A stretch of DNA of 64,000 nucleotides from a virus. The number at the start of each line of letters is the position of its first letter. Within the stretch, counting starts at the first letter, position 1. The notes beneath the pieces were generated by a model. The model was given only the letters and a program-made list of their open reading frames with translations. It ran no database searches and had not been told where the DNA came from. Position numbers and translations under genes: made by a program. Shown here piece after piece: positions 46,580 to 55,266 of this stretch. The stretch lies in the IMG/VR virus record IMGVR_UViG_3300042391_000692, positions 1 to 64,000 of that record; one strand, 5' to 3'.

Positions 46580-48500
46580 TGCCCATTCTTTCTACAGTTG
46601 ATTTACCAAAATTTCTTCGTCTAGCAAAGTAAAACAGTTCCAGGAACTTGGGAAAGCTCATGGCCTTGTCCTCGGGAAAGTCCAGTTCGTATGTCACTTG
46701 ATTTTTTTCCAAGGGACGATCAAATGTCAAGTACTCCCAGATGTTGTAGTCTAGCTCTAACTTCTGTGGATACTCAGCAACAGCATCATACGCAATCAAA
46801 TACTTGCGCTGAAACTTCATGGCGCTTTCCAACAAGTCTTCAGGCAGGTCGTATCTCAACATAAACTGCCTTAGCCGGTCGAACATGTTATTATACTGCT
46901 TTTCTACATGCAAGTTCAAGATAGTTCGGTGAATTAAGTTCCATCCGTGTATCTCAATTCCGCCAATGTTGGGGTGGCGAATCTGTCCTTGCGTCATCCA
47001 ATTGGAAAAATACTGGCGCACTTCAGTTTGTTCTTTGACAAACCAAGGATCCTTTTGCAAGTATTCAAACAGGTCTTCATAGAACTCACTGTAGTCAACT
47101 TCACAGTACTTGTTGACCAATCTGCTGAGCAAGGTGCTAACACCATTGATGTGGAATGTGTTGATGTACCAAGAGAAAATCTCAGCATCCAACATAGTTT
47201 CAAAAGGCAAGTCCTTGGTTGACGTAATAATGTCAATGCCTTCTTCAATGTGTTCGTTTGAGTATGATCCTGAGAAATAGTCAGTCACACGTTGTGATCC
47301 AATTTTGAACAATTTTTTCTGGAGCAGATTCATCTCTGCATTTTCCAACAACTGTGCTTGGAACACTGTAAGGCCTGTGTGGTTGCCCATGCGGAACAGT
47401 TTCCAAAAATTGTCTTTCCAACTTTGCAAACTTTCGCCAGGTAATCCTAGAATCAGTTCTGTATAAGTTGGAATGTTACGTTGTTCGCACAGCTCAAACA
47501 CTTCTTCCAACTTGTTCATTTCCATGTTTTTTCTACGGATATTTTCCAAGACGTCAACATCAAGACTCTGTACTGATAACGTAAGACCTTGGTTGAATCC
47601 TGGAGCATCAAGAAGTTTCTTGACAATGTCCACAACTTCTTTCTTTTGGTTCTTTGCCCACGCCACACTGAAAGTTTTTGGGTAGCCGTACTTGCTTTGT
47701 ATTTCAATAATCTTGTCTGCAATAAGGTTATCACGCTGGGGGAACATACCAAAGTTTGCATCAGTGATACTGATAAACCCACACCGGTGTGTTGCCATCC
47801 ATTCCAGTTCATCATAAACTCTTTGTGCATCAAAGTGTTTGACTTTGTTGTAGGTCAAACTGCCCCAGTCACAGAATGTACATGCAAACGGACAACCACG
47901 ATTGGTTTCCAATGTACCGTTCCATTCAACGTCGGGATTTTCAGCAACAATCTTGTCAAACACGCCTGACAAGTAAGGGCTGGGAATGTCTTCCAGGGCT
48001 TCGATACGTTTGGCATCACCAGTGTTGACTGCTTCACCATCTCGATTGACCAGCAGGCCAGGAATTTCTTCCCAGTTCTTGTCTTCAAACGCTCGGATAA
48101 CTTTGCGGAATGTGATTTCGCCTTCAAAGCAAATCACAAGATCCATGTAGGATTCTTTACGGAACAGATCTTTGTCGGTGACGGCAGGTTCGGGCCCACC
48201 AAATACAATCAAACAGTTGGGGTTGCGTTCCTTGACCAGTCGAGCCAAGGTATAGTTGTACTGATGGTTCCACACATAGGTACTAAATGCCACAACATCG
48301 TTTTGCGCAAGTTTTTCAGCCAAGGGCTCCACAGCGTCTCTGCGCCATACTATATCAGTACACTCAAAGTTTTCTTTGACCCAGGGATCGGTTAGCGCAT
48401 AACTCCAAATTACTCCTGCCGAATAGGGCAGATAATGAGCGTTGAGCTCTTTGGGGCCTTGTTGAAAGTTGGGTTGTACCCATGCAATTTTGTATGTCAT
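46491..48500 (-). CDS. B12-binding-type radical SAM protein
   Basis: 669 aa. N-terminal Rossmann-like region with VAFSTYVWNHQYNYTLA and GGPEP (cobalamin-domain fold, though the DxHxxG motif is not evident), then the radical SAM cluster CPFACTFCDWG (CX3CX2C) near 205. Related proteins in marine myoviruses are of unknown substrate. Chemistry would be methylation or sulfur insertion on an unactivated carbon. C-terminal 250 residues are helical and unassigned. Confidence 0.85.
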   Translation of the reverse strand: MTYKIAWVQPNFQQGPKELNAHYLPYSAGVIWSYALTDPWVKENFECTDIVWRRDAVEPLAEKLAQNDVVAFSTYVWNHQYNYTLARLVKERNPNCLIVFGGPEPAVTDKDLFRKESYMDLVICFEGEITFRKVIRAFEDKNWEEIPGLLVNRDGEAVNTGDAKRIEALEDIPSPYLSGVFDKIVAENPDVEWNGTLETNRGCPFACTFCDWGSLTYNKVKHFDAQRVYDELEWMATHRCGFISITDANFGMFPQRDNLIADKIIEIQSKYGYPKTFSVAWAKNQKKEVVDIVKKLLDAPGFNQGLTLSVQSLDVDVLENIRRKNMEMNKLEEVFELCEQRNIPTYTELILGLPGESLQSWKDNFWKLFRMGNHTGLTVFQAQLLENAEMNLLQKKLFKIGSQRVTDYFSGSYSNEHIEEGIDIITSTKDLPFETMLDAEIFSWYINTFHINGVSTLLSRLVNKYCEVDYSEFYEDLFEYLQKDPWFVKEQTEVRQYFSNWMTQGQIRHPNIGGIEIHGWNLIHRTILNLHVEKQYNNMFDRLRQFMLRYDLPEDLLESAMKFQRKYLIAYDAVAEYPQKLELDYNIWEYLTFDRPLEKNQVTYELDFPEDKAMSFPKFLELFYFARRRNFGKSTVERMGNDTNASNMARRGTTGTNLVQGTALGSVVS

Positions 48501-48507
48501 CAGCTAT

Positions 48508-49341
48508 TTACGCTTTTGTTTTGTGTGGGTTGGCAAACTGCACCATTTGGCTATTAACGTCGTTTTCGGCTAATCTTTGCCAGGGATCTTGTGTGCCTTT
48601 AAAAATGTTTTCAAAGAATTCTATGCTTATACCAACTGAACGCATGTATGTGGCCAGTTTGGCACAGTCTCGGTGCCGCAAATCAATTTGTTGCACACTG
48701 TGGAAATCTCTAGGATCATCAGGCTTGCCTTCCAGCATGGGACGATTTTGAAAGATTTCGTCCCCGTTGTTGCCAGTAAGATCAAAGCGATCATGCAACA
48801 CTTCAACGTTGATACGTTGATAGATGTCCAGCATGTAAGCGGTTTGACTAACCCAACCATCCTGTGTGGGATGTGGGCTGATGTAACCAAGAATATCGTA
48901 CCACTTGCGCGGTACAATAGGAAAGATGCTGTAAGGGTGCATGCGATGAGTTTTGAAGCTCAACAGTTTGAACTGCCCTTCATAATTCATGATGGTAGTA
49001 TCCCATCCTTTGCTTTCCATTACAGCATCATCATTCCAGATAACCAACCAACGACTGCTACTACCCTTGGCCATGGCATTGTTGTACTTGTGCAGATTCA
49101 CATAGCCCATGCGCTTGAAACGCATGGCTGTGTAGTTGACATCACGTGCGTCCATCCAAGGCTGAAGTTCATCCTTGAAATACTTGAATCCAACTTCGTC
49201 ATCATCGTCAAACGCAAACATCAACTGAACACGACTGGGGTTGTCTGCCAGTTCAATCAAACTGCGAATACTGCGCCCAAGAATTTCTGTGCGACCACGT
49301 GTGGCCAACAGCATAGCAATATCGTATTTTGGTTCACTCAT
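48508..49341 (-). CDS. GT2-like glycosyltransferase
   Basis: 277 aa. IAMLLATRGRTEILGRSIRS opens a GT-A fold; FDDDD (nucleotide-sugar Asp) near 45 and IWNDDAVM (DxD-like) near 104 follow. Two bases or fewer separate it from the radical SAM gene. No membrane segment. Likely adds sugar to a phage or host glycan, or to modified DNA; not decidable here. Confidence 0.82.
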   Translation of the reverse strand: MSEPKYDIAMLLATRGRTEILGRSIRSLIELADNPSRVQLMFAFDDDDEVGFKYFKDELQPWMDARDVNYTAMRFKRMGYVNLHKYNNAMAKGSSSRWLVIWNDDAVMESKGWDTTIMNYEGQFKLLSFKTHRMHPYSIFPIVPRKWYDILGYISPHPTQDGWVSQTAYMLDIYQRINVEVLHDRFDLTGNNGDEIFQNRPMLEGKPDDPRDFHSVQQIDLRHRDCAKLATYMRSVGISIEFFENIFKGTQDPWQRLAENDVNSQMVQFANPHKTKA

Positions 49342-49352
49342 CTAAAACTCCA

Positions 49353-49850
49353 TTATGCAAATAAATCTTCATTCCACTCACGGTGGCCTTCACGGAAAGC
49401 CATGTTAGCCTGCGTCTCACGTACTTCCACACGATAGCACCACAAACGTTCTGCTTCGCCTGGCCCCCACAGTTCAGGAATGTAAACACCATTCACATAC
49501 TTGTACAGCATGTCAGCAAGACCTTCGCAACCCAATCGAGGTAATACTACCACTTTGGCCATGTTCCGCTCTTGAAGCAGTTTGTATGTAGCCATTTCTG
49601 GATCATCTTGTGCCACAATAAGTGTATGGTCAAACTGATCTTCCAAGGTCTTCTTGAGTTCTTTTAAACCACCATAGTCGGCAGCCCAGTTGCGCACATC
49701 TAGGTCATTGGTACCAAAGTAAAACTTCATACTGAATGAATATCCATGGATCAAATTACAATGACTGTCTGCCCTCCACTGTCTATACGCACATGGAAAT
49801 GCGTCGTGATACTCTTTGGTTGAGGTATATTTGTAAACTACTGGTTGCAT
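49353..49850 (-). CDS. queD: 6-carboxytetrahydropterin synthase QueD
   Basis: 165 aa. CAYRQWRADSHCNLIHGYSF carries the Cys and zinc-histidine blocks (the second His of HGH is Tyr, as in some environmental relatives), then DYGGLKELKKTLEDQFDHTL (DHxxL) and CEGLADML, RVEVRET. Converts dihydroneopterin triphosphate to CPH4, the QueE substrate. Own promoter at 49869-49898. Confidence 0.93.
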   Translation of the reverse strand: MQPVVYKYTSTKEYHDAFPCAYRQWRADSHCNLIHGYSFSMKFYFGTNDLDVRNWAADYGGLKELKKTLEDQFDHTLIVAQDDPEMATYKLLQERNMAKVVVLPRLGCEGLADMLYKYVNGVYIPELWGPGEAERLWCYRVEVRETQANMAFREGHREWNEDLFA

Positions 49851-49868
49851 GCTGTTTCTCCTATGTTA

Positions 49869-49898
49869 ATTATAGCATAGGCTGGCAGAGTTTGTAAA
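49869..49898 (-). promoter_or_regulatory. Promoter of queD
   Basis: Minus strand TTTACA, 18 bp ending TGC, TATAAT. Confidence 0.75.
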
Positions 49899-49933
49899 GC
49901 GGGATGAAGCCAAAGACCGCTGTAAAGAACTAT

Positions 49934-50797
49934 TTACCCAAGTAATTGTGCAAGCAGTTGTTCTCTAGAGCCCAACAACGCACAATCTCTAGTTCCCCAA
50001 TATTGCTTGCATTGGTCTCGAATTTTTTTAATATTTGGTTCAAACACATCTCGATGGTACATGTATTTTGGTCTATGCACTGTGCCGTAAATTTTGGCTT
50101 TGTTTTCTTGCATGGTTAGGGCAGTATCCCATTCTGATACAAAACTGGCCATGATCTCAGCGTTCCAATAATAAAATGCCCAGGGATGTTGGTTTGGCAC
50201 CAAGGTCTCTACATAGAGGTCAGCTTCTTCCATAACAAAGCCATTGTAGTTGCCCAACACTGGTCTAAGATATTCCATCTGTTCGTGGTCAGGATAGTAT
50301 TCAAGTTGAAAGCCAGACACTATGTGTCCACCTAGCTTCTGCACAGTATCCAAGATTAAACCATGCGTCACTGTGCCATAACCAAGTCGCGGTTTAATAA
50401 TCGAAGTATATTGTTTTTCTGTTTTACTGTTGGCATAGTTACCCACGTCAACCACAAGAGGTTTTATGTTGTTTTTCTTGCACCATTGTTGCGCCCACCA
50501 CATTTCTAATTTTTGATCATTGTGGCGAGTTGCATCGTATGTTATCAAGATTGGGGTAAACGGAATACCCATGCGCAAAAACGTGTTGGCAACGTTTTCA
50601 CTGTCACTGCCACCACTCATGGTAATGTATAAATTTTTATGTGTGCTATATATTTCTTCGGCCACGCGGTCGCAAGCAGTGTTAAAGGGCAAGAGCTCTT
50701 TGGCCCGGCTGTTGATTTTGACTGCAATGTTTTCAGGACCTTGTCTAGTAGGTAGTCCGTCCCAGGATAAATCAATCCAGGAATCTTTACAGAGCAT
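49934..50797 (-). CDS. PP-loop ATPase-like protein C
   Basis: 287 aa. PP-loop SGGSDS at residues 61-66 in YITMSGGSDSENVA. Size and fold could suggest QueC, but the CxxCxxC zinc site of QueC is absent. It lies in the queD to folE stretch and follows the Rieske gene (overlap 11 nt), so it may carry out the amide/nitrile-type step with that oxygenase or another adenylation. Related in motif to the two PP-loop genes by the halogenase. Confidence 0.7.
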   Translation of the reverse strand: MLCKDSWIDLSWDGLPTRQGPENIAVKINSRAKELLPFNTACDRVAEEIYSTHKNLYITMSGGSDSENVANTFLRMGIPFTPILITYDATRHNDQKLEMWWAQQWCKKNNIKPLVVDVGNYANSKTEKQYTSIIKPRLGYGTVTHGLILDTVQKLGGHIVSGFQLEYYPDHEQMEYLRPVLGNYNGFVMEEADLYVETLVPNQHPWAFYYWNAEIMASFVSEWDTALTMQENKAKIYGTVHRPKYMYHRDVFEPNIKKIRDQCKQYWGTRDCALLGSREQLLAQLLG

Positions 50798-51608
50798 TAC
50801 GCATCCAATCTCTGTGATGTTGTTTTAATTCGTCAATGTTATCGGTAGCTGGTGCTAGAATATTTTTGGCCAACGCACGATCTTGTTCCCACGCTGTTTC
50901 CCAAACAATACTGTTGTTGCTCCAGTCCAGCATACTGTATCTGGTGTCACGATATTTGTACACCTGCACTCGGCTACCTTGTGGATCGGGCAGTGCTACT
51001 GTTACAAACAATGCACCTGGTTGCCACTCAATCATGGTACCTGGATAAACTGCCATCCAACAAGCCGACATATTGTATTTTAAGTCATCTTCGTGAAGGT
51101 ATTGATTGTCTTGCACTGGTACAATTTGCAAACTGCCATTGCTGAACAGGCTCCAGTGCAACTCTTCAACAGTGGTAATACCAATCTTGTCATACACACC
51201 CGGATGTGCTACTGGAATGTGCTCGATGTCCAAGAACACATCCATTACAACGTTGGGTGCGGCTTGCACAATGTCTTCACGCTGTTGCATCAACTGCATG
51301 TGCTGGGTGTCAATGGGAAACACACAGTCAACATGCTGGTCAAACAACATGGTTTGATTTGCATAACACGGCAAAGTTTCTAACTCAAGCTCATGATCAA
51401 TACCTTTACCGGCTAATGAGTATTCAAGACCATGATAAGGACATTTTAAATGCTGTGTTGGCTCACAGGCAATGCGACTGTTTTGATGTGGGCAAACATT
51501 GCTGATCATGTAAAATTGATCAACATGAGCAAGACAGAGATTTTTATTGTGTTGCTCTAACGGCTTTACAGTATGATTGGCAACATCTTGTTTGAGCGCA
51601 AGAAACAT
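50787..51608 (-). CDS. Rieske non-heme iron oxygenase-like protein
   Basis: 273 aa from MFLALKQDVANHTVKPLEQH (ATG two bases past the HIT stop, TAATATG). Rieske ligands C39, H41, C56, H59 in NVCPHQ...CPYHGLEY. The mononuclear iron site is represented by LDIEHIPVAHPG (D..H....H). The family hydroxylates aromatics or demethylates. Such genes in phages are rare; pairing with a PP-loop enzyme suggests a tailoring module. Confidence 0.88.
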   Translation of the reverse strand: MFLALKQDVANHTVKPLEQHNKNLCLAHVDQFYMISNVCPHQNSRIACEPTQHLKCPYHGLEYSLAGKGIDHELELETLPCYANQTMLFDQHVDCVFPIDTQHMQLMQQREDIVQAAPNVVMDVFLDIEHIPVAHPGVYDKIGITTVEELHWSLFSNGSLQIVPVQDNQYLHEDDLKYNMSACWMAVYPGTMIEWQPGALFVTVALPDPQGSRVQVYKYRDTRYSMLDWSNNSIVWETAWEQDRALAKNILAPATDNIDELKQHHRDWMRNAL

Positions 51609-51609
51609 A

Positions 51610-52011
51610 TTAGGGTTGTTGGTATCCAGGTTTGTGATAGTTGGCCTGACCAGCAACGACCCCACGAACGCCGCCTACGGGATCTGCACAATCGCCCGCA
51701 CGTCTTGGAATAAGATGCACATGCGGGTACATCACTGTTTGTCCAGCCACTTCACCTATATTTACACCAACGTTGAAGCCTTGGCATTGTCCAGTTTCTA
51801 CCAGTTTGCGTCCAATAAGCCAAGCATTGCCCATGGCTACTAAAATATGTTCGTCGCTGTTTTCTCGTGGCACAAACAACAAGTGGCCCTGTGTGACTGG
51901 ATAACGATCCTGATACACCATGATGTGTTCGTTACACAGTTCGTCAACTGCAAAGTCCCAAGGCGCTACGCCATTGGCCTGTGCCATTTTTAAGTTAGCA
52001 TATCTTATCAT
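51610..52011 (-). CDS. HIT-family nucleotide hydrolase/transferase
   Basis: 133 aa. QTVMYPHVHLIPRRAGD holds the histidine triad (H-x-H; first His is Tyr-adjacent). The earlier YPVTQGHLLFVPRE strand and GVNIGEVAGQ loop match HIT proteins, which act on nucleoside phosphoramidates or dinucleotides. Two-base link to the Rieske gene and four-base overlap with the next gene upstream. Confidence 0.88.
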   Translation of the reverse strand: MIRYANLKMAQANGVAPWDFAVDELCNEHIMVYQDRYPVTQGHLLFVPRENSDEHILVAMGNAWLIGRKLVETGQCQGFNVGVNIGEVAGQTVMYPHVHLIPRRAGDCADPVGGVRGVVAGQANYHKPGYQQP

Positions 52012-52685
52012 GAATTTCTCCGGTATATGGGTAAACAGTATTTAGAGTCATTAAAAACTGTGTGTTTAATTCTAAGTTCCATCCTGGTTTTGCCTTTGTA
52101 GATTTTGATATCCACAAGAGCAGGATCAGCTATGCTGGTCACCTGCATGCTTTCACGATTGAATTTACAAGACTCTGCTAGATAACCAACAGGTGTGTCT
52201 TGCACTTGAAATCCAGCAATAGAACATTCCAGAGTGTCTTTGTTTCTAAATATCACCAACAAATAATAGTTTTTAATTGTCCGTGCCTTAGCGAGCCAGC
52301 CATCCACAAACATCTGCCACAGCGCCAGCTTGTCTTGTGTTCGAAAATATTCAGCCACACGCTCAACCTGCAAGTATTGATACATGCTGGCTTCTGTGGT
52401 TGACCGTACACCCATCTGCACACTCTTGACATCAAATCCAATGTCTTCGCCGACCTGCACATCAATAATACTTTTGCCAGCACCACACCAAGTGGCACCG
52501 TCAATACTGTCAGCCACAGCATATTCCCAAAGCTCTTTGCCTAGGCTCAGTGGGCGACCTTGATCTAGATATTTTTTCAATGGCTGCAACACTGCATCCA
52601 TTTCTTGTTGAAACCTAGCTACAAAGTCCTTGCCCAAGATCTGTTGTGTTTGTTCAACAGTCATTGGCACAAGACAGTAGGTCAT
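52008..52685 (-). CDS. Possible PD-(D/E)XK nuclease-like protein
   Basis: 225 aa. DGATWCGAGKSIIDVQVGED then GFDVKSVQM: D75 and D85-V-K87 have PD-(D/E)xK spacing, and the region sits after a helix as in restriction endonucleases. The rest (NYYLLVIFRNKD, then a YLAESCKF...VDIKIYKGKTRMELRIK strand run) is beta-rich. Call is tentative. ATGA overlaps with folE upstream and HIT downstream. Confidence 0.45.
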   Translation of the reverse strand: MTYCLVPMTVEQTQQILGKDFVARFQQEMDAVLQPLKKYLDQGRPLSLGKELWEYAVADSIDGATWCGAGKSIIDVQVGEDIGFDVKSVQMGVRSTTEASMYQYLQVERVAEYFRTQDKLALWQMFVDGWLAKARTIKNYYLLVIFRNKDTLECSIAGFQVQDTPVGYLAESCKFNRESMQVTSIADPALVDIKIYKGKTRMELRIKHTVFNDSKYCLPIYRRNS

Positions 52686-53425
52686 CGTGGTGCAAAGTCC
52701 TGTTGTAGTTTGATATTGTCAAAGAATTCCTTCTTTACACTTTGGTCAGTTTTAAATAACCCACGGAGTACTGTTGTTTGGGTAAGACTACTGTGAGCCA
52801 TAATACCACGATTCTCGCAACATCCATGGGTAGCCTGAATATAAACTGCCACATCCTTTGATCCGGTTGCAAATTCAATCTCACGAGCAATGTCCATACA
52901 GAGTTCTTCTTGTAGTGTTCCTCGTCTTGCGCACCACTGCGCGATCCGAGTGTACTTGGATAAACCAATGAGTTTGGGGCCAGCAATGATTCCAATATAA
53001 GCCACACCCGCAACAGGTTGGTGATGATGGCTACACATGCTCTTAAGCTCTGAACGCACCACAAGCATACCGTCGTATGCTCCGTCCGTATCGTTCGGGA
53101 AAGCCGTAGCATTAGGGCTCGTCTCATAACGGCCAGACATGATTTCGTTGAAGTACATTTTAGCAAGACGCCGGGCCGTGCCTTGTGAGTTTGGGTCATT
53201 TTCTCTGTCAATTAGTAGTGCGTCAAGTACACCTTCAAACGCTGTTGTGGCTTCATTGATTAGTTGCTCTTTCATTGACTCGTCAATGTACTCGCTAACG
53301 TTATCGCCAGCCCAGAATCTTTTTCCATCACGTTTGAACTTAAAGCGAAGGTGATCGCAAACTTTGCCTAGGCCGTAGCCACCGTCTCCAGCCATTGCGT
53401 CTAGTGCTGTTTCTTTATTTGTCAT
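52682..53425 (-). CDS. folE: GTP cyclohydrolase I FolE
   Basis: 247 aa. The zinc and active-site block KSMCSHHHQPVAGVAYIGII, then LIGLSKYTRIAQWCARRGTL and ATHGCCENRG match FolE (CEHHLxPFxG, GLSKxxRI, HxCMxxRG), with small changes. Makes dihydroneopterin triphosphate, the first step for 7-deazaguanine or folate. Overlaps the nuclease-like gene; DegT-like gene lies one base upstream. Confidence 0.95.
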   Translation of the reverse strand: MTNKETALDAMAGDGGYGLGKVCDHLRFKFKRDGKRFWAGDNVSEYIDESMKEQLINEATTAFEGVLDALLIDRENDPNSQGTARRLAKMYFNEIMSGRYETSPNATAFPNDTDGAYDGMLVVRSELKSMCSHHHQPVAGVAYIGIIAGPKLIGLSKYTRIAQWCARRGTLQEELCMDIAREIEFATGSKDVAVYIQATHGCCENRGIMAHSSLTQTTVLRGLFKTDQSVKKEFFDNIKLQQDFAPR

Positions 53426-53426
53426 G

Positions 53427-54014
53427 TTAGTCCTTGATAGTGATTGTTCTTAAATCTGGATAGTTAACTTGTCGAGGTGACGGGCAGTGTTCTTTAAGTC
53501 CTTCCAGCATTGCAATACCTTGTATAGCTTCTTCTGGTGTGGGCTTGTAGTGATAGCCAACTCTAAATTCTTTTTGACTAATCCAGGGTTTGATATTTAG
53601 ATCACGCCCATCATACCGCATACGAATAATTGCATCGTATGCTGCCTTGTCATCTAACAGTATAGCACCTCCACGGCCTATATGTAAAGGCTTGTCATGC
53701 CCAAAACTCAGGCATTGTATCTGTCCCAGTCGATACATATTCTTTTCTAGCCTACGAGCACTATCCCAGATACGTGTGCCATGAAGACGGTACTCGCCTG
53801 TCCATTCTTCCTCTTTGTAGTAATACTTGATTCCCAATTTGTGCATGGTCATAGCAATGCTCAAATATGTGTAAGGAGTCATCACAACTTCTTTCACCCG
53901 GTCATGCCGCAAACACAGCTCAATAGCATGTGTACAGCAATCGGTCATGACGGCATAAGGGGCACCAGTAAACTCTGCCAGTGCGTCTTCAAACTGTTTG
54001 ATTTTTTCGAACAT
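53427..54014 (-). CDS. Short DegT-like PLP aminotransferase, truncated form
   Basis: 195 aa against about 360 for the family. Residues opening at FEDALAEFTGAPYAVMTDCC match the PLP phosphate region; FGHDKPLHIGRGGAIL is the lysine block. The middle is shortened and the C-terminal domain nearly absent. Short forms occur in marine phage genomes. Whether catalytically active is doubtful. Overlaps galE by 26 nt. Confidence 0.75.
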   Translation of the reverse strand: MFEKIKQFEDALAEFTGAPYAVMTDCCTHAIELCLRHDRVKEVVMTPYTYLSIAMTMHKLGIKYYYKEEEWTGEYRLHGTRIWDSARRLEKNMYRLGQIQCLSFGHDKPLHIGRGGAILLDDKAAYDAIIRMRYDGRDLNIKPWISQKEFRVGYHYKPTPEEAIQGIAMLEGLKEHCPSPRQVNYPDLRTITIKD

Positions 54015-54948
54015 ACCAATTCCATGCGTGTTGTATCATGTCATCAAGCTCAAAGTTACGCCAATGAACCAGTTTGTTAAATTTGTCTGCACAGGCAGTG
54101 AGAACAGGGGGATCGCCTTCGCGACGAGCTTCTACACCAATGTAAGGCGTTTTGCCGATGATAGTTTTTGCCTGCTTCATTACTTGTATAACACTGAACC
54201 CCTGATTTGATCCAAGGTTATAGATGCCTGCAGGAACAGTTGGAGACAATGCCAAAACGTGTGCTTGAGCAATATCTGCAACATGTACATAATCCCTGAT
54301 GCAAGTACCATCAGCAGTAGGATAGTTATCACCATATACTCTAAATTGTCCATCGTCTCTTGTGGCTTCTAAAAACCGAGCAATCAAGTGTGTGGCACCC
54401 GGTTCTTGTCCGTGCCTACCTTTGGGGTCAGCACCACAGGCATTGAAGTAGCGAAAGCTAACATAGTTTAGATTATATGCTTGGCGATAAGACTCCAACA
54501 TCATATCAATCATCAACTTGCTCTCACCATAGGGACTGATAGGCAAGCAAGGATCAACTTCGTTGCAGGCATCTAGCACAGGATTGCCATAAGTTGCGGC
54601 ACTGGAACTAAAAATAACTTTGCAACGTGGCAAACTACGACGTACAACGTCCAGCAGTCGCAACGTCTTGACCACATTGTTGTTGTAGTATTCTGCAGGA
54701 TCCTGCATTGACGGCCCAACAAGGCTGGTGCCAGCACAGTGGATAATAGCATTGGGTTGTTTGCTGATAATCCAACTTAATGCCGCATCGCTAGCAAAAT
54801 CTTCACGCAAGAATCCATCACAAACATCTGCCAAGTGTCGTGGCGGTGACCTACGATCAATGCCGTACACCGAGTGCCCCGAATCTTTCAATAACAGAGC
54901 AGTTTGTCCACCAATGTATCCAGCCGAGCCGGTGACAATTACATTCAT
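53989..54948 (-). CDS. galE: UDP-glucose 4-epimerase-like enzyme GalE
   Basis: 319 aa from MNVIVTGSAGYIGGQTALLL; ATGA overlap (54945-54948) supports this ATG over the longer frame. GSAGYIGG NAD site, SSSAATYG and catalytic YGESK, plus NACGADPKGRHGQEP are GalE hallmarks. Interconverts UDP-hexoses for glycan synthesis. Sits with a GT1-like gene and DegT-like gene. Confidence 0.93.
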   Translation of the reverse strand: MNVIVTGSAGYIGGQTALLLKDSGHSVYGIDRRSPPRHLADVCDGFLREDFASDAALSWIISKQPNAIIHCAGTSLVGPSMQDPAEYYNNNVVKTLRLLDVVRRSLPRCKVIFSSSAATYGNPVLDACNEVDPCLPISPYGESKLMIDMMLESYRQAYNLNYVSFRYFNACGADPKGRHGQEPGATHLIARFLEATRDDGQFRVYGDNYPTADGTCIRDYVHVADIAQAHVLALSPTVPAGIYNLGSNQGFSVIQVMKQAKTIIGKTPYIGVEARREGDPPVLTACADKFNKLVHWRNFELDDMIQHAWNWYVRKNQTV

Positions 54949-55142
54949 CCTTGTTTCCTTTGTGGATAATAGTAGTGGCATTCATGACGATAAGGATACC
55001 AATCTCCTGCCATGCCACCCAAGTGTTGTAACGCACACCGAGCTCGATCTTCTGTCTCATTCATTTTGGCAATCCAAGGCGTTGCTTTTTGAGCCACAAT
55101 ATACTGCTTGAGATAGCTAAAACTTTGTTCACGAGGCAACAT
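54945..55142 (-). CDS. Small protein, 65 aa
   Basis: From MLPREQSFSYLKQYIVAQKA; ends YYYPQRKQG. The ATG at 55142 sits inside the end of the 45-aa gene (14 nt). A longer TTG-started frame is possible. Unknown family. Confidence 0.5.
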   Translation of the reverse strand: MLPREQSFSYLKQYIVAQKATPWIAKMNETEDRARCALQHLGGMAGDWYPYRHECHYYYPQRKQG

Positions 55143-55266
55143 ATCTGCCTTGACTCCTACGCCACACAACATCAAATGTATTGGGATTTAACATGACTTC
55201 CCAACCTTGAGGAATGTGCTCAGGGAACAGACTTGTTTTGCCGTTGCTGTGTTTGTATAGTTTCAT
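55129..55266 (-). CDS. Small protein, 45 aa
   Basis: MKLYKHSNGKTSLFPEHIPQ then GWEVMLNPNTFDVVWRR. ATGA overlap with the GT gene upstream supports it as real. Unknown family. Confidence 0.5.
   Translation of the reverse strand: MKLYKHSNGKTSLFPEHIPQGWEVMLNPNTFDVVWRRSQGRYVAS

Noticed and set aside
48673-49437. 254-aa plus-strand ORF
   Set aside because: Opposite the GT2-like gene that has DDDD and NDD motifs; shadow.
49934-50797. Naming the PP-loop gene queC
   Set aside because: Lacks the zinc-cysteine motif and C-terminal features of QueC.
50787-51665. Longer Rieske start at 51665
   Set aside because: Would overlap the HIT gene by over 50 nt; ATG at 51608 has the same close spacing seen elsewhere.
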